A stretch of 64,000 nucleotides of DNA from Ancylostoma caninum (taxonomy: Eukaryota; Nematoda; Chromadorea; Rhabditida; Ancylostomatidae), in assembly GCA_037903475.1 (NCBI GenBank), contig JBAJFG010000029.1, positions 1,137,501-1,201,500 on the forward strand, given 5' to 3'. The position numbers and the translations under genes are program-made. The notes beneath the pieces are model-generated. The model saw only the letters and a list, made by a program, of their open reading frames with translations, searched no databases and was not told the DNA's origin. Below are positions 10,412-20,062 of the stretch, piece after piece (the stretch's first letter is position 1; each line of letters begins with the position of its first letter).

Positions 10412-10574
10412 TACCTTTTGCGTTCCCTTCGACAAACGTTGCGTGGGCGGACATTTCCGGAAACGTGCGTTTTCGGAGGTGGGTCGAGGTAACACGTGGG
10501 AAAAGACTCAATTTTCCCACAAAAATCTGTTCTTGGTGGGACGCAGCAACGTGGCACTTGTGTGGATGTCCGAC

Positions 10575-10646
10575 GCGTTCGTGGTGTAATGGTTAGCATG
10601 GATGCCTTCCAAGCATTCGACGGGGGTTCGATTCCCCCCGAACGCA
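10575..10646 (+). tRNA. tRNA-Gly(UCC) copy 17
   Basis: Identical over 72 nt to the copy at 7405. The 5' flank has the CTTGTGTGG variant that recurs before copies 19 and 20. Confidence 0.95.
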
Positions 10647-10809
10647 TACCTTTTGCGTTCCCTTCGACAAACGTTGCGTGGGCGGACATTTCCGGAAACG
10701 TGCGTTTTCGGAGGTGGGTCGAGGTAACACGTGGGAAAAGACTCAATTTTCCCACAAAAATCTGTTCTTGGTGGGTCGCAGCAACGTGGCACTTGGGTGG
10801 ATGTCCGAC

Positions 10810-10881
10810 GCGTTCGTGGTGTAATGGTTAGCATGGATGCCTTCCAAGCATTCGACGGGGGTTCGATTCCCCCCGAACGCA
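10810..10881 (+). tRNA. tRNA-Gly(UCC) copy 18
   Basis: Identical over 72 nt to the copy at 7405, with a consensus 5' flank between two units that carry the variant flank. Confidence 0.95.
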
Positions 10882-11044
10882 TACCTTTTGCGTTCCCTTC
10901 GACAAACGTTGCGTGGGCGGACATTTCCGGAAACGTGCGTTTTCGGAGGTGGGTCGAGGTAACACGTGGGAAAAGACTCAATTTTCCCACAAAAATCTGT
11001 TCTTGGTGGGTCGCAGCAACGTGGCACTTGTGTGGATGTCCGAC

Positions 11045-11116
11045 GCGTTCGTGGTGTAATGGTTAGCATGGATGCCTTCCAAGCATTCGACGGGGGTTCG
11101 ATTCCCCCCGAACGCA
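11045..11116 (+). tRNA. tRNA-Gly(UCC) copy 19
   Basis: Identical over 72 nt to the copy at 7405. The 5' flank is the CTTGTGTGG variant; the downstream spacer has GCGTCCCC and GGTGGCTCG variants. Confidence 0.95.
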
Positions 11117-11279
11117 TACCTTTTGCGTCCCCTTCGACAAACGTTGCGTGGGCGGACATTTCCGGAATCGTGCGTTTTCGGAGGTGGCTCGAGGTAACAC
11201 GTGGGAAAAGACTCAATTTTCCCACAAAAATCTGTTCTTGGTGGGTCGCAGCAACGTGGCACTTGTGTGGATGTCCGAC

Positions 11280-11351
11280 GCGTTCGTGGTGTAATGGTTA
11301 GCATGGATGCCTTCCAAGCATTCGACGGGGGTTCGATTCCCCCCGAACGCA
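11280..11351 (+). tRNA. tRNA-Gly(UCC) copy 20
   Basis: Identical over 72 nt to the copy at 7405. It shares the flank and GGTGGCTCG spacer variants with copy 19, so the two units look recently duplicated. Confidence 0.95.
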
Positions 11352-11514
11352 TACCTTTTGCGTTCCCTTCGACAAACGTTGCGTGGGCGGACATTTCCGG
11401 AAACGTGCGTTTTCGGAGGTGGCTCGAGGTAACACGTGGGAAAAGACTCAATTTTCCCACAAAAATCTGTTCTTGGTGGGTCGCAGCAACGTGGCACTTG
11501 GGTGGATGTCCGAC

Positions 11515-11586
11515 GCGTTCGTGGTGTAATGGTTAGCATGGATGCCTTCCAAGCATTCGACGGGGGTTCGATTCCCCCCGAACGCA
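11515..11586 (+). tRNA. tRNA-Gly(UCC) copy 21
   Basis: Identical over 72 nt to the copy at 7405. First of a run of near-identical units. Confidence 0.95.
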
Positions 11587-11749
11587 TACCTTTTGCGTTC
11601 CCTTCGACAAACGTTGCGTGGGCGGACATTTCCGGAAACGTGCGTTTTCGGAGGTGGGTCGAGGTAACACGTGGGAAAAGACTCAATTTTCCCACAAAAA
11701 TCTGTTCTTGGTGGGTCGCAGCAACGTGGCACTTGGGTGGATGTCCGAC

Positions 11750-11821
11750 GCGTTCGTGGTGTAATGGTTAGCATGGATGCCTTCCAAGCATTCGACGGGG
11801 GTTCGATTCCCCCCGAACGCA
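11750..11821 (+). tRNA. tRNA-Gly(UCC) copy 22
   Basis: Identical over 72 nt to the copy at 7405, with consensus spacers. Confidence 0.95.
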
Positions 11822-11984
11822 TACCTTTTGCGTTCCCTTCGACAAACGTTGCGTGGGCGGACATTTCCGGAAACGTGCGTTTTCGGAGGTGGGTCGAGGT
11901 AACACGTGGGAAAAGACTCAATTTTCCCACAAAAATCTGTTCTTGGTGGGTCGCAGCAACGTGGCACTTGGGTGGATGTCCGAC

Positions 11985-12056
11985 GCGTTCGTGGTGTAAT
12001 GGTTAGCATGGATGCCTTCCAAGCATTCGACGGGGGTTCGATTCCCCCCGAACGCA
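11985..12056 (+). tRNA. tRNA-Gly(UCC) copy 23
   Basis: Identical over 72 nt to the copy at 7405, with consensus spacers. Confidence 0.95.
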
Positions 12057-12219
12057 TACCTTTTGCGTTCCCTTCGACAAACGTTGCGTGGGCGGACATT
12101 TCCGGAAACGTGCGTTTTCGGAGGTGGGTCGAGGTAACACGTGGGAAAAGACTCAATTTTCCCACAAAAATCTGTTCTTGGTGGGTCGCAGCAACGTGGC
12201 ACTTGGGTGGATGTCCGAC

Positions 12220-12291
12220 GCGTTCGTGGTGTAATGGTTAGCATGGATGCCTTCCAAGCATTCGACGGGGGTTCGATTCCCCCCGAACGCA
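12220..12291 (+). tRNA. tRNA-Gly(UCC) copy 24
   Basis: Identical over 72 nt to the copy at 7405. The downstream spacer has a private C-to-T change (TTCGATAAACG). Confidence 0.95.
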
Positions 12292-12454
12292 TACCTTTTG
12301 CGTTCCCTTCGATAAACGTTGCGTGGGCGGACATTTCCGGAAACGTGCGTTTTCGGAGGTGGGTCGAGGTAACACGTGGGAAAAGACTCAATTTTCCCAC
12401 AAAAATCTGTTCTTGGTGGGTCGCAGCAACGTGGCACTTGGGTGGCTGTCCGAC

Positions 12455-12526
12455 GCGTTCGTGGTGTAATGGTTAGCATGGATGCCTTCCAAGCATTCGA
12501 CGGGGGTTCGATTTCCCCCGAACGCA
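12455..12526 (+). tRNA. tRNA-Gly(UCC) copy 25, T-stem G:U variant
   Basis: It carries the same C-to-T T-stem change as copy 2, leaving a G:U pair. The 5' flank has an A-to-C change (GGCTGTCCGAC) and the downstream hairpin arm a G-to-A change. Confidence 0.88.
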
Positions 12527-12689
12527 TACCTTTTGCGTTCCCTTCGACAAACGTTGCGTGGGCGGACATTTCCGGAAACGTGCGTTTTCGGAGGTGGGTC
12601 GAGGTAACACGTGAGAAAAGACTCAATTTTCCCACAAAAATCTGTTCTTGGTGGGTCGCAGCAACGTGGCACTTGGGTGGATGTCCGAC

Positions 12690-12761
12690 GCGTTCGTGGT
12701 GTAATGGTTAGCATGGATGCCTTCCAAGCATTCGACGGGGGTTCGATTCCCCCCGAACGCA
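12690..12761 (+). tRNA. tRNA-Gly(UCC) copy 26, last copy
   Basis: The tRNA body matches the copy at 7405, but the trailer reads TACCTTGCG, so the close T4 terminator is lost. The next TTTT is about 50 bases on, in the degenerate end unit. Confidence 0.93.
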
Positions 12762-12820
12762 TACCTTGCGTCTTCAGAGGTTGGTCGAGAAAGACGTGGT
12801 AAAACTCAGTTTTCCCACCA

Positions 12821-13935
12821 AGGCTGAGGAGACGGGAATTTCTTGACGAAGCATCAAAATTTGGCAAACCTCTTTTTCATCGACGAGATCAGTACCATGG
12901 TAGACCTCAATAACTCTAATAACAGAGAGAAGACAAAATAATCTTTACTTCTGACAGGTTATAATGATGGTCCACGCAATAAAGATCATAAGGACTAGGT
13001 CAACGAGAGCAAACAACGTTCAAGATCACATGCACATAGCAAGTGAAATAACGCAACAGTCACATTGATGTTGTAGTAGGGAAAGTACAGTGGTGAAATA
13101 ACAATGCCCATAATCACAGGAGGGTATTAGAATCAAATATCCGTCATATCGATAATAATTATAATTTGAAAGTTATCATGTGCCCTATTTTCCACATGGA
13201 AAACCTATTCATACTAACGTTGTGGGCCGAATGAGAAGAAAATTCTACCACATACTTTGTCCATCAGTGCAAATTCATGAGTGGAACCTGCATTTTTCAT
13301 CAATAGCTGATTGGAAATCAAATGTAGATATGTGTCTACAGAGTTTTTTTTTTTTGAACGTTTGGCATGGAGACAAGCGTTTTCGAACCAAACGCTTAAA
13401 GTGCTTACAGATTCTATAAAACTGAAACAGAAAACAACATAAAGGAAAAATAGAACTGTCAGGATTAGCATTAACTTTCAATAACCTAGAAAAGAGAGAT
13501 ACTGTCAAACAGTGAAAGATAATTCTTGAGGAAGCATTGCAGATCGACTATGACCACGATTAATTCTAGATGAAATTTAAGCAGAGATTCATTATTACAT
13601 ACATGTTTGCAACAAAAATGCTAACATCAACGGAAAGCACTCTGGCATTTCATCCGTTTGATCGTTACATTTTTACATACATATAAACAATAAACAAGAA
13701 CTGCGACACATGACATATTTTTCCAATGAGGAAAGCGAATGCCAAGCCAACGAAAATAGACCTTATTTTTGACGCATTTTCAGAAAAAATGGTCGTCTAA
13801 GTGTCACAGGTAGTAGAAGCCACAGTTTTCCAAACAATTACGCTCTTTTTGCTGTCATCCGTACACTGCACGTGAGGAATAGTTCGTAAAAGCTGCCATA
13901 AGAATATTAGTTTTGAGATCCTTAGCAGATGACCT
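12821..13935. other. Intergenic spacer between the tRNA array and the RCE1-like gene
   Basis: AT-rich, with no recognised gene or element. It probably holds the 3' UTR of the minus-strand RCE1-like gene at its right end. Confidence 0.5.
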
Positions 13936-16548
13936 TCACCATCCTTGATACAGCTCGGACCTTGTCAGTGGTCCAACCAACAGCGTAAATCCACACATTC
14001 CTACTGTATATGCAGTCCACAACAAAACGCGCTGATATCTGTGTGCGAATGCTCCTGAAAACCTTGATGCAACCACCGCTTTCTATGAAGTTTGTCCACT
14101 TCCGTCATTCTATACGCCGCTACATTAGAATGAAAAATTAAATCAAGAAAACTGCAAAAAAGAATTAGCTCAACTTACCAATCTCTGTGAACATCGGCAA
14201 ACCCAACGAATTACACATAGCATGGGTTACAATAGGTGCTAATGCATGACCCGTTGTGAGAAAGAGATATGTTGCATATGCTCCAAAGGCATAGGTGTAG
14301 GCAAATTGAAATGCTGAAAGACGAGGGCAATTACTGCGATAGATCTCTCTCACAGCTACACATACTTCTCCTAGCTATCGCCTGTGACAGCGAGAAGCCT
14401 CGTCGCCTATCATCACCGATGTGATGAAAATGACTTGATGCGAATGGCAACGGGCACACGATAACTGTCATTAACGGTGATAGACAGCCTGACAGTAATG
14501 AGGCACAACAGCAGCGGAACGCTACTTCTTCAGTGATTGGCGCCTAAACGCTCGAAATTGCGGTCGAAACTTGAAAGCGTTATGAAGAACCAACCATAAT
14601 TGCATCACGGATCCATGTCGGCCGGTTAAAGGACGCTCGCCATTCGGATAGGGCTAAAATTGCGTTCAACTTCCGTATGAAATATTCTTTGGATCGCTAG
14701 GAAAAACATGAATCTTCTAGCAGGACTACAGTCCTTCTCAAAAATACTTGCCTCACTCTTCACCACCCATCTGCTAAGCCGCGCCGCATCACCTATGTAT
14801 TATCATACGTGGTATGACGTGGCTAAGCTGACGGGCGGTTCAGCGTGAGGCAAGAATTTTTGAGAAAGACTGTAGGAAGTTAAACGGGAAACCGTGGTGT
14901 GATGGTTGACACGTTGCGATTTCCTCCGAATGCTTACCTATTTATAACTTAAAAAGTTCTACTTAGTACATGCCTCTCAGCGCATCAATGAAGGGTTGAG
15001 AGTGAGGTTTAAACAACAATTCGAAATCCAAATCCTTATCTATCACAGTGACACCCCTAGAAGAACTACGAATGTGAAATCTGACTCACAAAAATTCGAC
15101 CACAAGTGTCCATCCAAGTACATCATCATCCATTGCCCCGTGTATAGCACCGTTACCAATACGGCTGGCAGAATCGTTGCCGCTGCAGTGCCTTCAGCAC
15201 GGAAACCCATCGAGCGCAGTGGGAATGGATCGCCCCGCTGAAAGAAAAAAAGCAGAGTGCTTAGTTCCGAGTCAACAGCGCTGCACTTTAGGATGGCACA
15301 CCTTAACTCTCGAAGAAATGAAAATTGCCGCTTGCTACAGAAGGAAAACATAGGTGGCACAGCGTTTAGAACGCTTGGAAAGTCAACTAAAAATGTTGGC
15401 AAATTACAGACTCCACGAATTGTGCGACATTGCGACAACAGCCCGCAATGAATTGGTGAGAATTGCATTTGTCATCGACACCACGCCTCTTCTCATAATA
15501 AATACCTCTAATGTACAGACGGGTGAATTACTAGCTCAAAATACAGCTGTAATATACATCAGAGCCAATTATGAGCACTTCTCTACTCTGATTTATACGC
15601 ATCTAGGAATCAGAATAAAAGAATAAAATTAACGTGCGGATCAATACTAATCCTTTTATTTATTTACTTATTTATTTATTCATACATCGTGGTAATTCAC
15701 AATGTGACCCTTCATACAGAAGGCAAATAATATAATAACGACATATGTAATTGCCAAATATAGAATCATTTCAAACTAAGGGTCTCACAATAGTTCTGTG
15801 GGACGAAAATTTACCATAATAAAGCCTATTTTCCTCTAGAAATAAGGACTTCAAACATTTCAAACAGCTAGCGTGAGTAGCTGTTATTAGTATGGTTTTT
15901 GAATGGCCAGATTGCTGAAGGGGTATGGATACCAATGCTAATTTCAGCAAGCAGCATGTAAGTTTAGCGAAATAGTGTTAACAAACACGATTAATCCGAA
16001 AACTGGGGTTACAACGCAAAACAGATACTGTAGATAGGTTTCGTACAGCAAATAACACCCTTTTCCCCACCCCCCCCCCCCCCCTCTCACATGCGAAGTG
16101 CAACGGAAAAAAATCTTCGTTGGAGATTTTGAAGTCCCCAAAAGTGGAATATTGCCACAGCTGAAGTTTATTACACCGTCGCCTACAAACATGTGATGAA
16201 ATCTCCCTATCCCCCTTATGAAACTTCTAGCCTTTCCAAAAAAGGGAATGAACTGCAAAAACAGGGGTTATAATTACCCGAAAAAAAGCTAACTAACAAA
16301 TTTAATTCTTTACAACCACATCTGATTAGCCTTCTGGGCAACAATGAAAAAATATAGAATCTCACCTGTGACAGAACGACATACGTAATTGCCACAGATA
16401 ACACATTGTTCACAGCAGCAGCGATAAAACGTCTACGAATAGAACGTGGATCATTTCGGTCTGTCCCGTCATGATCCGCTATGTGCAGCAGTCCAACGTA
16501 AGATAAAGGGAAGAGAACGGCTAACGATATTGATGCCCCACATCCCAT
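13936..16548 (-). CDS. RCE1: CAAX prenyl endopeptidase 2 (RCE1 family, C. elegans FCE-2 type)
   Basis: Multi-pass ER membrane protease that, after prenylation, removes the last three residues of CAAX proteins such as Ras and Rho GTPases. Exons on the minus strand: 16548-16366, 15237-15090, 14653-14595, 14543-14366, 14313-14179, 14054-13936. All phases match and give 273 residues, shorter than vertebrate RCE1 (about 330). Family motifs seen: HIADHDGTDRNDP in the first loop, the catalytic Glu pair E135-E136 in APITEEVAFR, H168 and H170-H171 in SHFHH, then FGAYATYLF, and H220 with N224 in THAMCNSLG. It ends in a PLTRSELYQGW tail. All proposed active-site residues are present. The start ATG lies three bases after a TTACAG acceptor at 16552, so the mRNA may be trans-spliced there or have a further 5' non-coding exon. 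The intron ending exon 4 uses GTATGT at 14365; an alternative donor at 14416 would delete 17 residues. Confidence 0.92.
14729..14872. mobile_element. Palindromic TA-flanked MITE in an RCE1 intron
   Basis: The ends read CAGTCCTTCTCAAAAATACT and, reverse-complemented, CAGTCTTTCTCAAAAATTCT. TA flanks both sides (14727-14728 and 14873-14874). Pairing continues weakly inward, so the 144-bp element could fold as one hairpin. It lies in the intron between RCE1 exons 2 and 3. Confidence 0.85.
14887..14938 (+). pseudogene. Relic of tRNA-Gly(UCC) with internal deletion
   Basis: GTGGTGTGATGGTTGACACG matches the D-arm/A-box half of the array tRNA, and the following TTGCGATTTCCTCCGAATGC matches its B-box and 3' acceptor half, trailed by TTACC as in the array. 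The anticodon arm is missing. It lies in an RCE1 intron about 2.1 kb past the array and 15 bp from the palindromic MITE. Confidence 0.6.
16070..16084. repeat. C15 homopolymer
   Basis: Fifteen consecutive C (G on the minus strand) lie in RCE1 intron 1. Similar tracts are at 29628-29638 and 52210-52222. Confidence 0.95.
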
Positions 16549-18853
16549 TACCTGTAATAGAGTCCATCGAAAATCAATATCAAACAATAACCGGCAACGG
16601 AAAACACAGTAGTGATAAATATGGAAGTGCAGTCTTTGCTAGCAAACAGACAACGACGCACAACGCCAAAATGGATGTGTAACCATGAGAACGCTTTTTT
16701 CCTTCACTCTGAAACACCCCTTCGTGGAACAGATTATGGAGAAATCATCACGCACTCTCAACTGTTGTCCAGGTTAACAATAGGACGATATTTCCATAGG
16801 AGGCATTTTAAATCTACTTAATGATGTGTGTACGATGTAAAAGCAGACGAAGTTACATTTAGTTTCACGCTAAAATCCAGTAGCATTCCATGGAAATTGC
16901 TGCAAGCAAAAGCGGAGAAATGAGAGACCCGATGGCAGTCTTGTGCACAAACGCCGAGCAAATTGCCGCGCCTGGCAAAAACGACGAGGAATGAGGCGAA
17001 GTGCATTTCCGTCTCTTTTTCAATTTCTAACTGCTCGGTTTTAATAATTTCTATACCGATACGTGTTTCAAATTCACCAAAATGAAATCGATCCAAAACT
17101 CAAATAGACCTCAAGTTAAAGTTCAGCCATCATTGTAAATCTGAGTGTGGACGTTTCGCCGAATGTTATGATAAGATAGGGTCTATTTCAAGCATTCAAA
17201 AGCAGAATCGATGGGCAGCTAGCTGTCAGAGAAGGAAACGACGCACTTTTGATAGCAAAATAAACGTCGCTGTCGTGTAGTCTTCAACTTCTTCGAGTTA
17301 ACAAATTATTTCTCTTTTATGACAGAAAAAGCAGGCACCCAAGCAGACTCACAGGCACGCCGCGCACCTTGTTGCGACGCGGTAGCCAATTTTGTCAAAC
17401 TAGCCCCACATCGTCGTATGAAAAAAATGGGTGACGATCTATTTCCATAAAAGGAAAGTGTCACAATTATTATTACATGATCATTACCCTTGTTTGCTAA
17501 ATAGACAGAATAGTTAATTAATGAAGTAAAAATAACCACAGCTAATGGCCGAATGCTATGAAATGAATGGAAAATGGTTAGGAAAACGCCTGAACGAACC
17601 AGAACCTGAAACGCGCATTAAACACCCATAAAAAGGCAAGCTACAAATCAGAACGGAACGCCATTCTTCACGCGCATTAGCAAATCCGGTTTGCGGCCGC
17701 GTTCCCGAGCTGCAAACCTATCTAATACGGGGGGGAATGACACCCTGAGAGTAAAGAATGCTTTCAAAAGAGAAACGATGCATTTTATAACTGATTTGGA
17801 GTAATTCTGGACAAAACTTACAGATTTTCGATCGGACGTGTACGAATGATGCACTTGAATTGACTACTAGTACAATCTCCCATTAAACCAAAACGGATTT
17901 CGTTTTCTCAAGCGTTGCGACTTGGCTGCAACCCAATCGTGTACGAGTGCGAAAGTAAGTACACATCTACAACGCGTACACTTGGTCACTTTACTTATTC
18001 ACTCCTAGTTCCACTGTCGACATTTGTCACACATCACTACATATTGCCACATGGAACTTAAACAAATTACAGCAGGAAGAAGTGGGTCACGCTAGAACTG
18101 AGAAAAAGTTTTAATGTACGCTTTGCTTTGCAGGCACGCTCACTTGAAGCATGGGGATGCGACGCAATGCTAGCTTCACGTTGCCAATATACTCCGAGTA
18201 TAGCAGCCTGCAGCATGTCTAAATGAGCAATATCGATTTTGATGCCTATCGATTGGGTCTTGCCGCAGCCGCGCACACCACGAACCGCCCACAATCAATG
18301 GGTATCAAAATCGATGCAGCAAATGACGGGGAAATTGGATGTTACACCTGCAGCAAAGAATCGCAGTAGCCCTAAGTGTTCGAAATCAGTAGTAGTGCGC
18401 AAACTGAGATCTTTGGTTGAATCCACGACTAATCGTAAAATTTCGACTCACCACAAGCACCGACAACGCGCACACGGGAGTGTACACATCCTGCAGATAC
18501 CTGTCAATGCAGAGCTTGCGAGAGCACTTTCGAAACGGATTCTGCGAATGCCAAAGTACTTCAGCTGAGAACTTTCAGCTGACCATACCAGTCTTTCGTA
18601 TTATTCACAGCGTAACCCCAACAACGTGATTCACGCTGCGCAACAAATAATCGCCCGGATTACTGCTTTCCGAACCCGTATCAACTTATGAAACAGTTTT
18701 AGAAAAGCACTTTTCACGTTTTTTCGTTAAATCACACAAATAAAATCTGCACTGTACGATCTAAACTACTTCGATAACTGCGTTTAGACAATTATTGCTG
18801 AGCGTTGTTTTTGCCTGAAAAATTTGGTTGCAATGTGCTTATATCTTTTGTGT

Positions 18854-18985
18854 TATAGTCTGTTCCACCAGGAAAGATGAAGAGACGCCAGAGAGAAAAA
18901 GAACGTGTTCAAGTGTGCAGCAATTGAAGAGGAGTAGTGAAAAAGGCAAACAATATGGAATGAATACTCAACTATCGGCTAACTA
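18854..18985. mobile_element. Partial copy of the TATAGTCTGTTCCAC element
   Basis: It starts TATAGTCTGTTCCACC like 47281 and shares GAATACTCAACTATC near its right side with 47416-47432, but the right terminal repeat is missing. A decayed second copy of that family. Confidence 0.55.
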
Positions 18986-19403
18986 ACTAGAGTCCACACT
19001 TATGAGATGAGCCCAGAGAAGATGCTTGGCGCTGAAACCATGGAAAACAGGGAAAATCGCGTAACTTTAATGAAAGTGAACATAAGTAAATGAAATCTGC
19101 ATTAAGCCTTGATTGCTCGGACAAGCCATTGGATATTCTATTAACTTCCGTTGGTAGAAAACAATGAATTGAAGAACACTGCACCCCGTGAAATGAGCCT
19201 GGGCGTAAATTACATTAACCTTCAATAACAGGAGGAATAGAAATTGAGACCAATGATTAGTGGATTAAAAATTCAGATCAGTGATTATAGCTCTACCTGG
19301 AGAGTCTCCAAAAATAGAAAGAACACGGGAGAGTTCACAACATTTTGGGAAGAGGAGAAGAAGAGGTGTTATACAAGATTACTCAGAGCTATCGTCGAGT
19401 ATA

Positions 19404-19631
19404 GGGCAATTTATACTAGATGCGTGCGTTTAACGCGTGTGCGGCTATATGATGAAGGATAGAGCGAGTCGCACAGCTGACGCATCTCAAACGCACGCGT
19501 TTACGGCCAGCGGCGGCCATACGTTCTTTTCATTGAGGATACACATTACACATGTCGCGTTGACCAGTCTTCATGGAAAATCCTTCGCAAATGGATGCAT
19601 GCGTCTGACGCAAGCACTAGTATAAATGCCC
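19404..19631. mobile_element. Inverted-repeat MITE (family A)
   Basis: Terminal repeats GGGCAATTTATACTAG on the left and, reverse-complemented, GGGCATTTATACTAG on the right, followed by TGCGTGCG / TGCTTGCG. No coding capacity. Confidence 0.75.
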
Positions 19632-19655
19632 TTTTGGAACCGACCATAGCAACCT

Positions 19656-19907
19656 GCAGTGGGAGTCGACGGTGGTGGACCATCCGTGTCCTCGAGAAGG
19701 GCGCTGCACAACCGCGCCACGCGCCGGAATCGGTGTCGTCTGCCACCGAAATGCTATTTCTAGGTGTTTTTCTTCCCGATTTGGCTAAAAATCCTTAAAA
19801 TCGTGTAGAAAAGCTTTTAGAAATAGCATAACAGCGGCAGAAGATATCATTACGGTGCGCGCGGCGCGGTCGCGCGGCGTCTGAGCCAACGCCATCGACG
19901 TGCACTG
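19656..19907. mobile_element. GC-rich inverted-repeat MITE (family B), full copy
   Basis: The ends CAGTGGGAGTCGACGGTGGT and reverse-complement CAGTGCACGTCGATGGCGTT resemble the ends of 28070-28339. The interior shares GGCCTCGAGAAGG-like and GCGGCGCGGTCGCG motifs. TA follows its right end. Confidence 0.75.
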
Positions 19908-19909
19908 TA

Positions 19910-20062
19910 CAGGGGATGTCAATGGCGGTGGCCCATTCGCGGCCTCGAGAAGGACGCCGCAAGCCGGAATCGGTGTCGTCTGCCGCCGAAATGCAATTTC
20001 TAGATGCTTTTCTTCCCGATTTTGTCAAAAAATCCTTAGAATCGTGTGGAAAGAGCAAAGAC
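19910..20062. mobile_element. Truncated family B element, head-to-tail with the previous one
   Basis: It begins CAGGGGATGTCAATGGCGGT directly after the TA shared with the element ending at 19907. It repeats the same interior (CTCGAGAAGGACGCCGC, then the CCGATTTTG/TCCTTAGAATCGTG region) and stops before the right terminal repeat. Confidence 0.7.

Larger units (their letters stand above)
6881..12820 (+). repeat. Tandem array of 235-bp units, each carrying one tRNA-Gly(UCC)
   Basis: There are 26 unit copies in one orientation. tRNA starts are 235 bp apart for most of the array; exceptions are 234 bp (after the copies at 7640 and 9398), 228 bp (8579 to 8807), 121 bp (8807 to 8928) and 238 bp (10102 to 10340). 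Each normal unit has a 72-nt tRNA, TACC, a TTTT Pol III terminator, a TTTCCGGAAA palindrome, a hairpin with 9-bp arms (GTGGGAAAA and TTTTCCCAC, 7-nt loop) and a conserved 5' flank ending GGATGTCCGAC. A partial spacer of about 54 bp starts the array and a shortened, diverged unit ends it near 12820. Inner units are nearly identical and edge units are diverged, the usual sign of unequal exchange or conversion. Translated frames through the array are not proteins. Confidence 0.97.

Noticed and set aside
6935..12761. CRISPR array
   Set aside because: The 235-bp units are whole repeated genes with conserved spacers, not short repeats with unique spacers, and the genome is eukaryotic.
6935..12761. 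5S rRNA or SL-RNA gene cluster
   Set aside because: The conserved core folds as a 72-nt cloverleaf with a UCC anticodon and A/B boxes; no 5S or spliced-leader core is present.
16216..16587. 123-codon minus-strand ORF as a stand-alone gene
   Set aside because: It is RCE1 exon 1 plus intron read-through; the splice donor at 16365 and the family alignment end the exon there.
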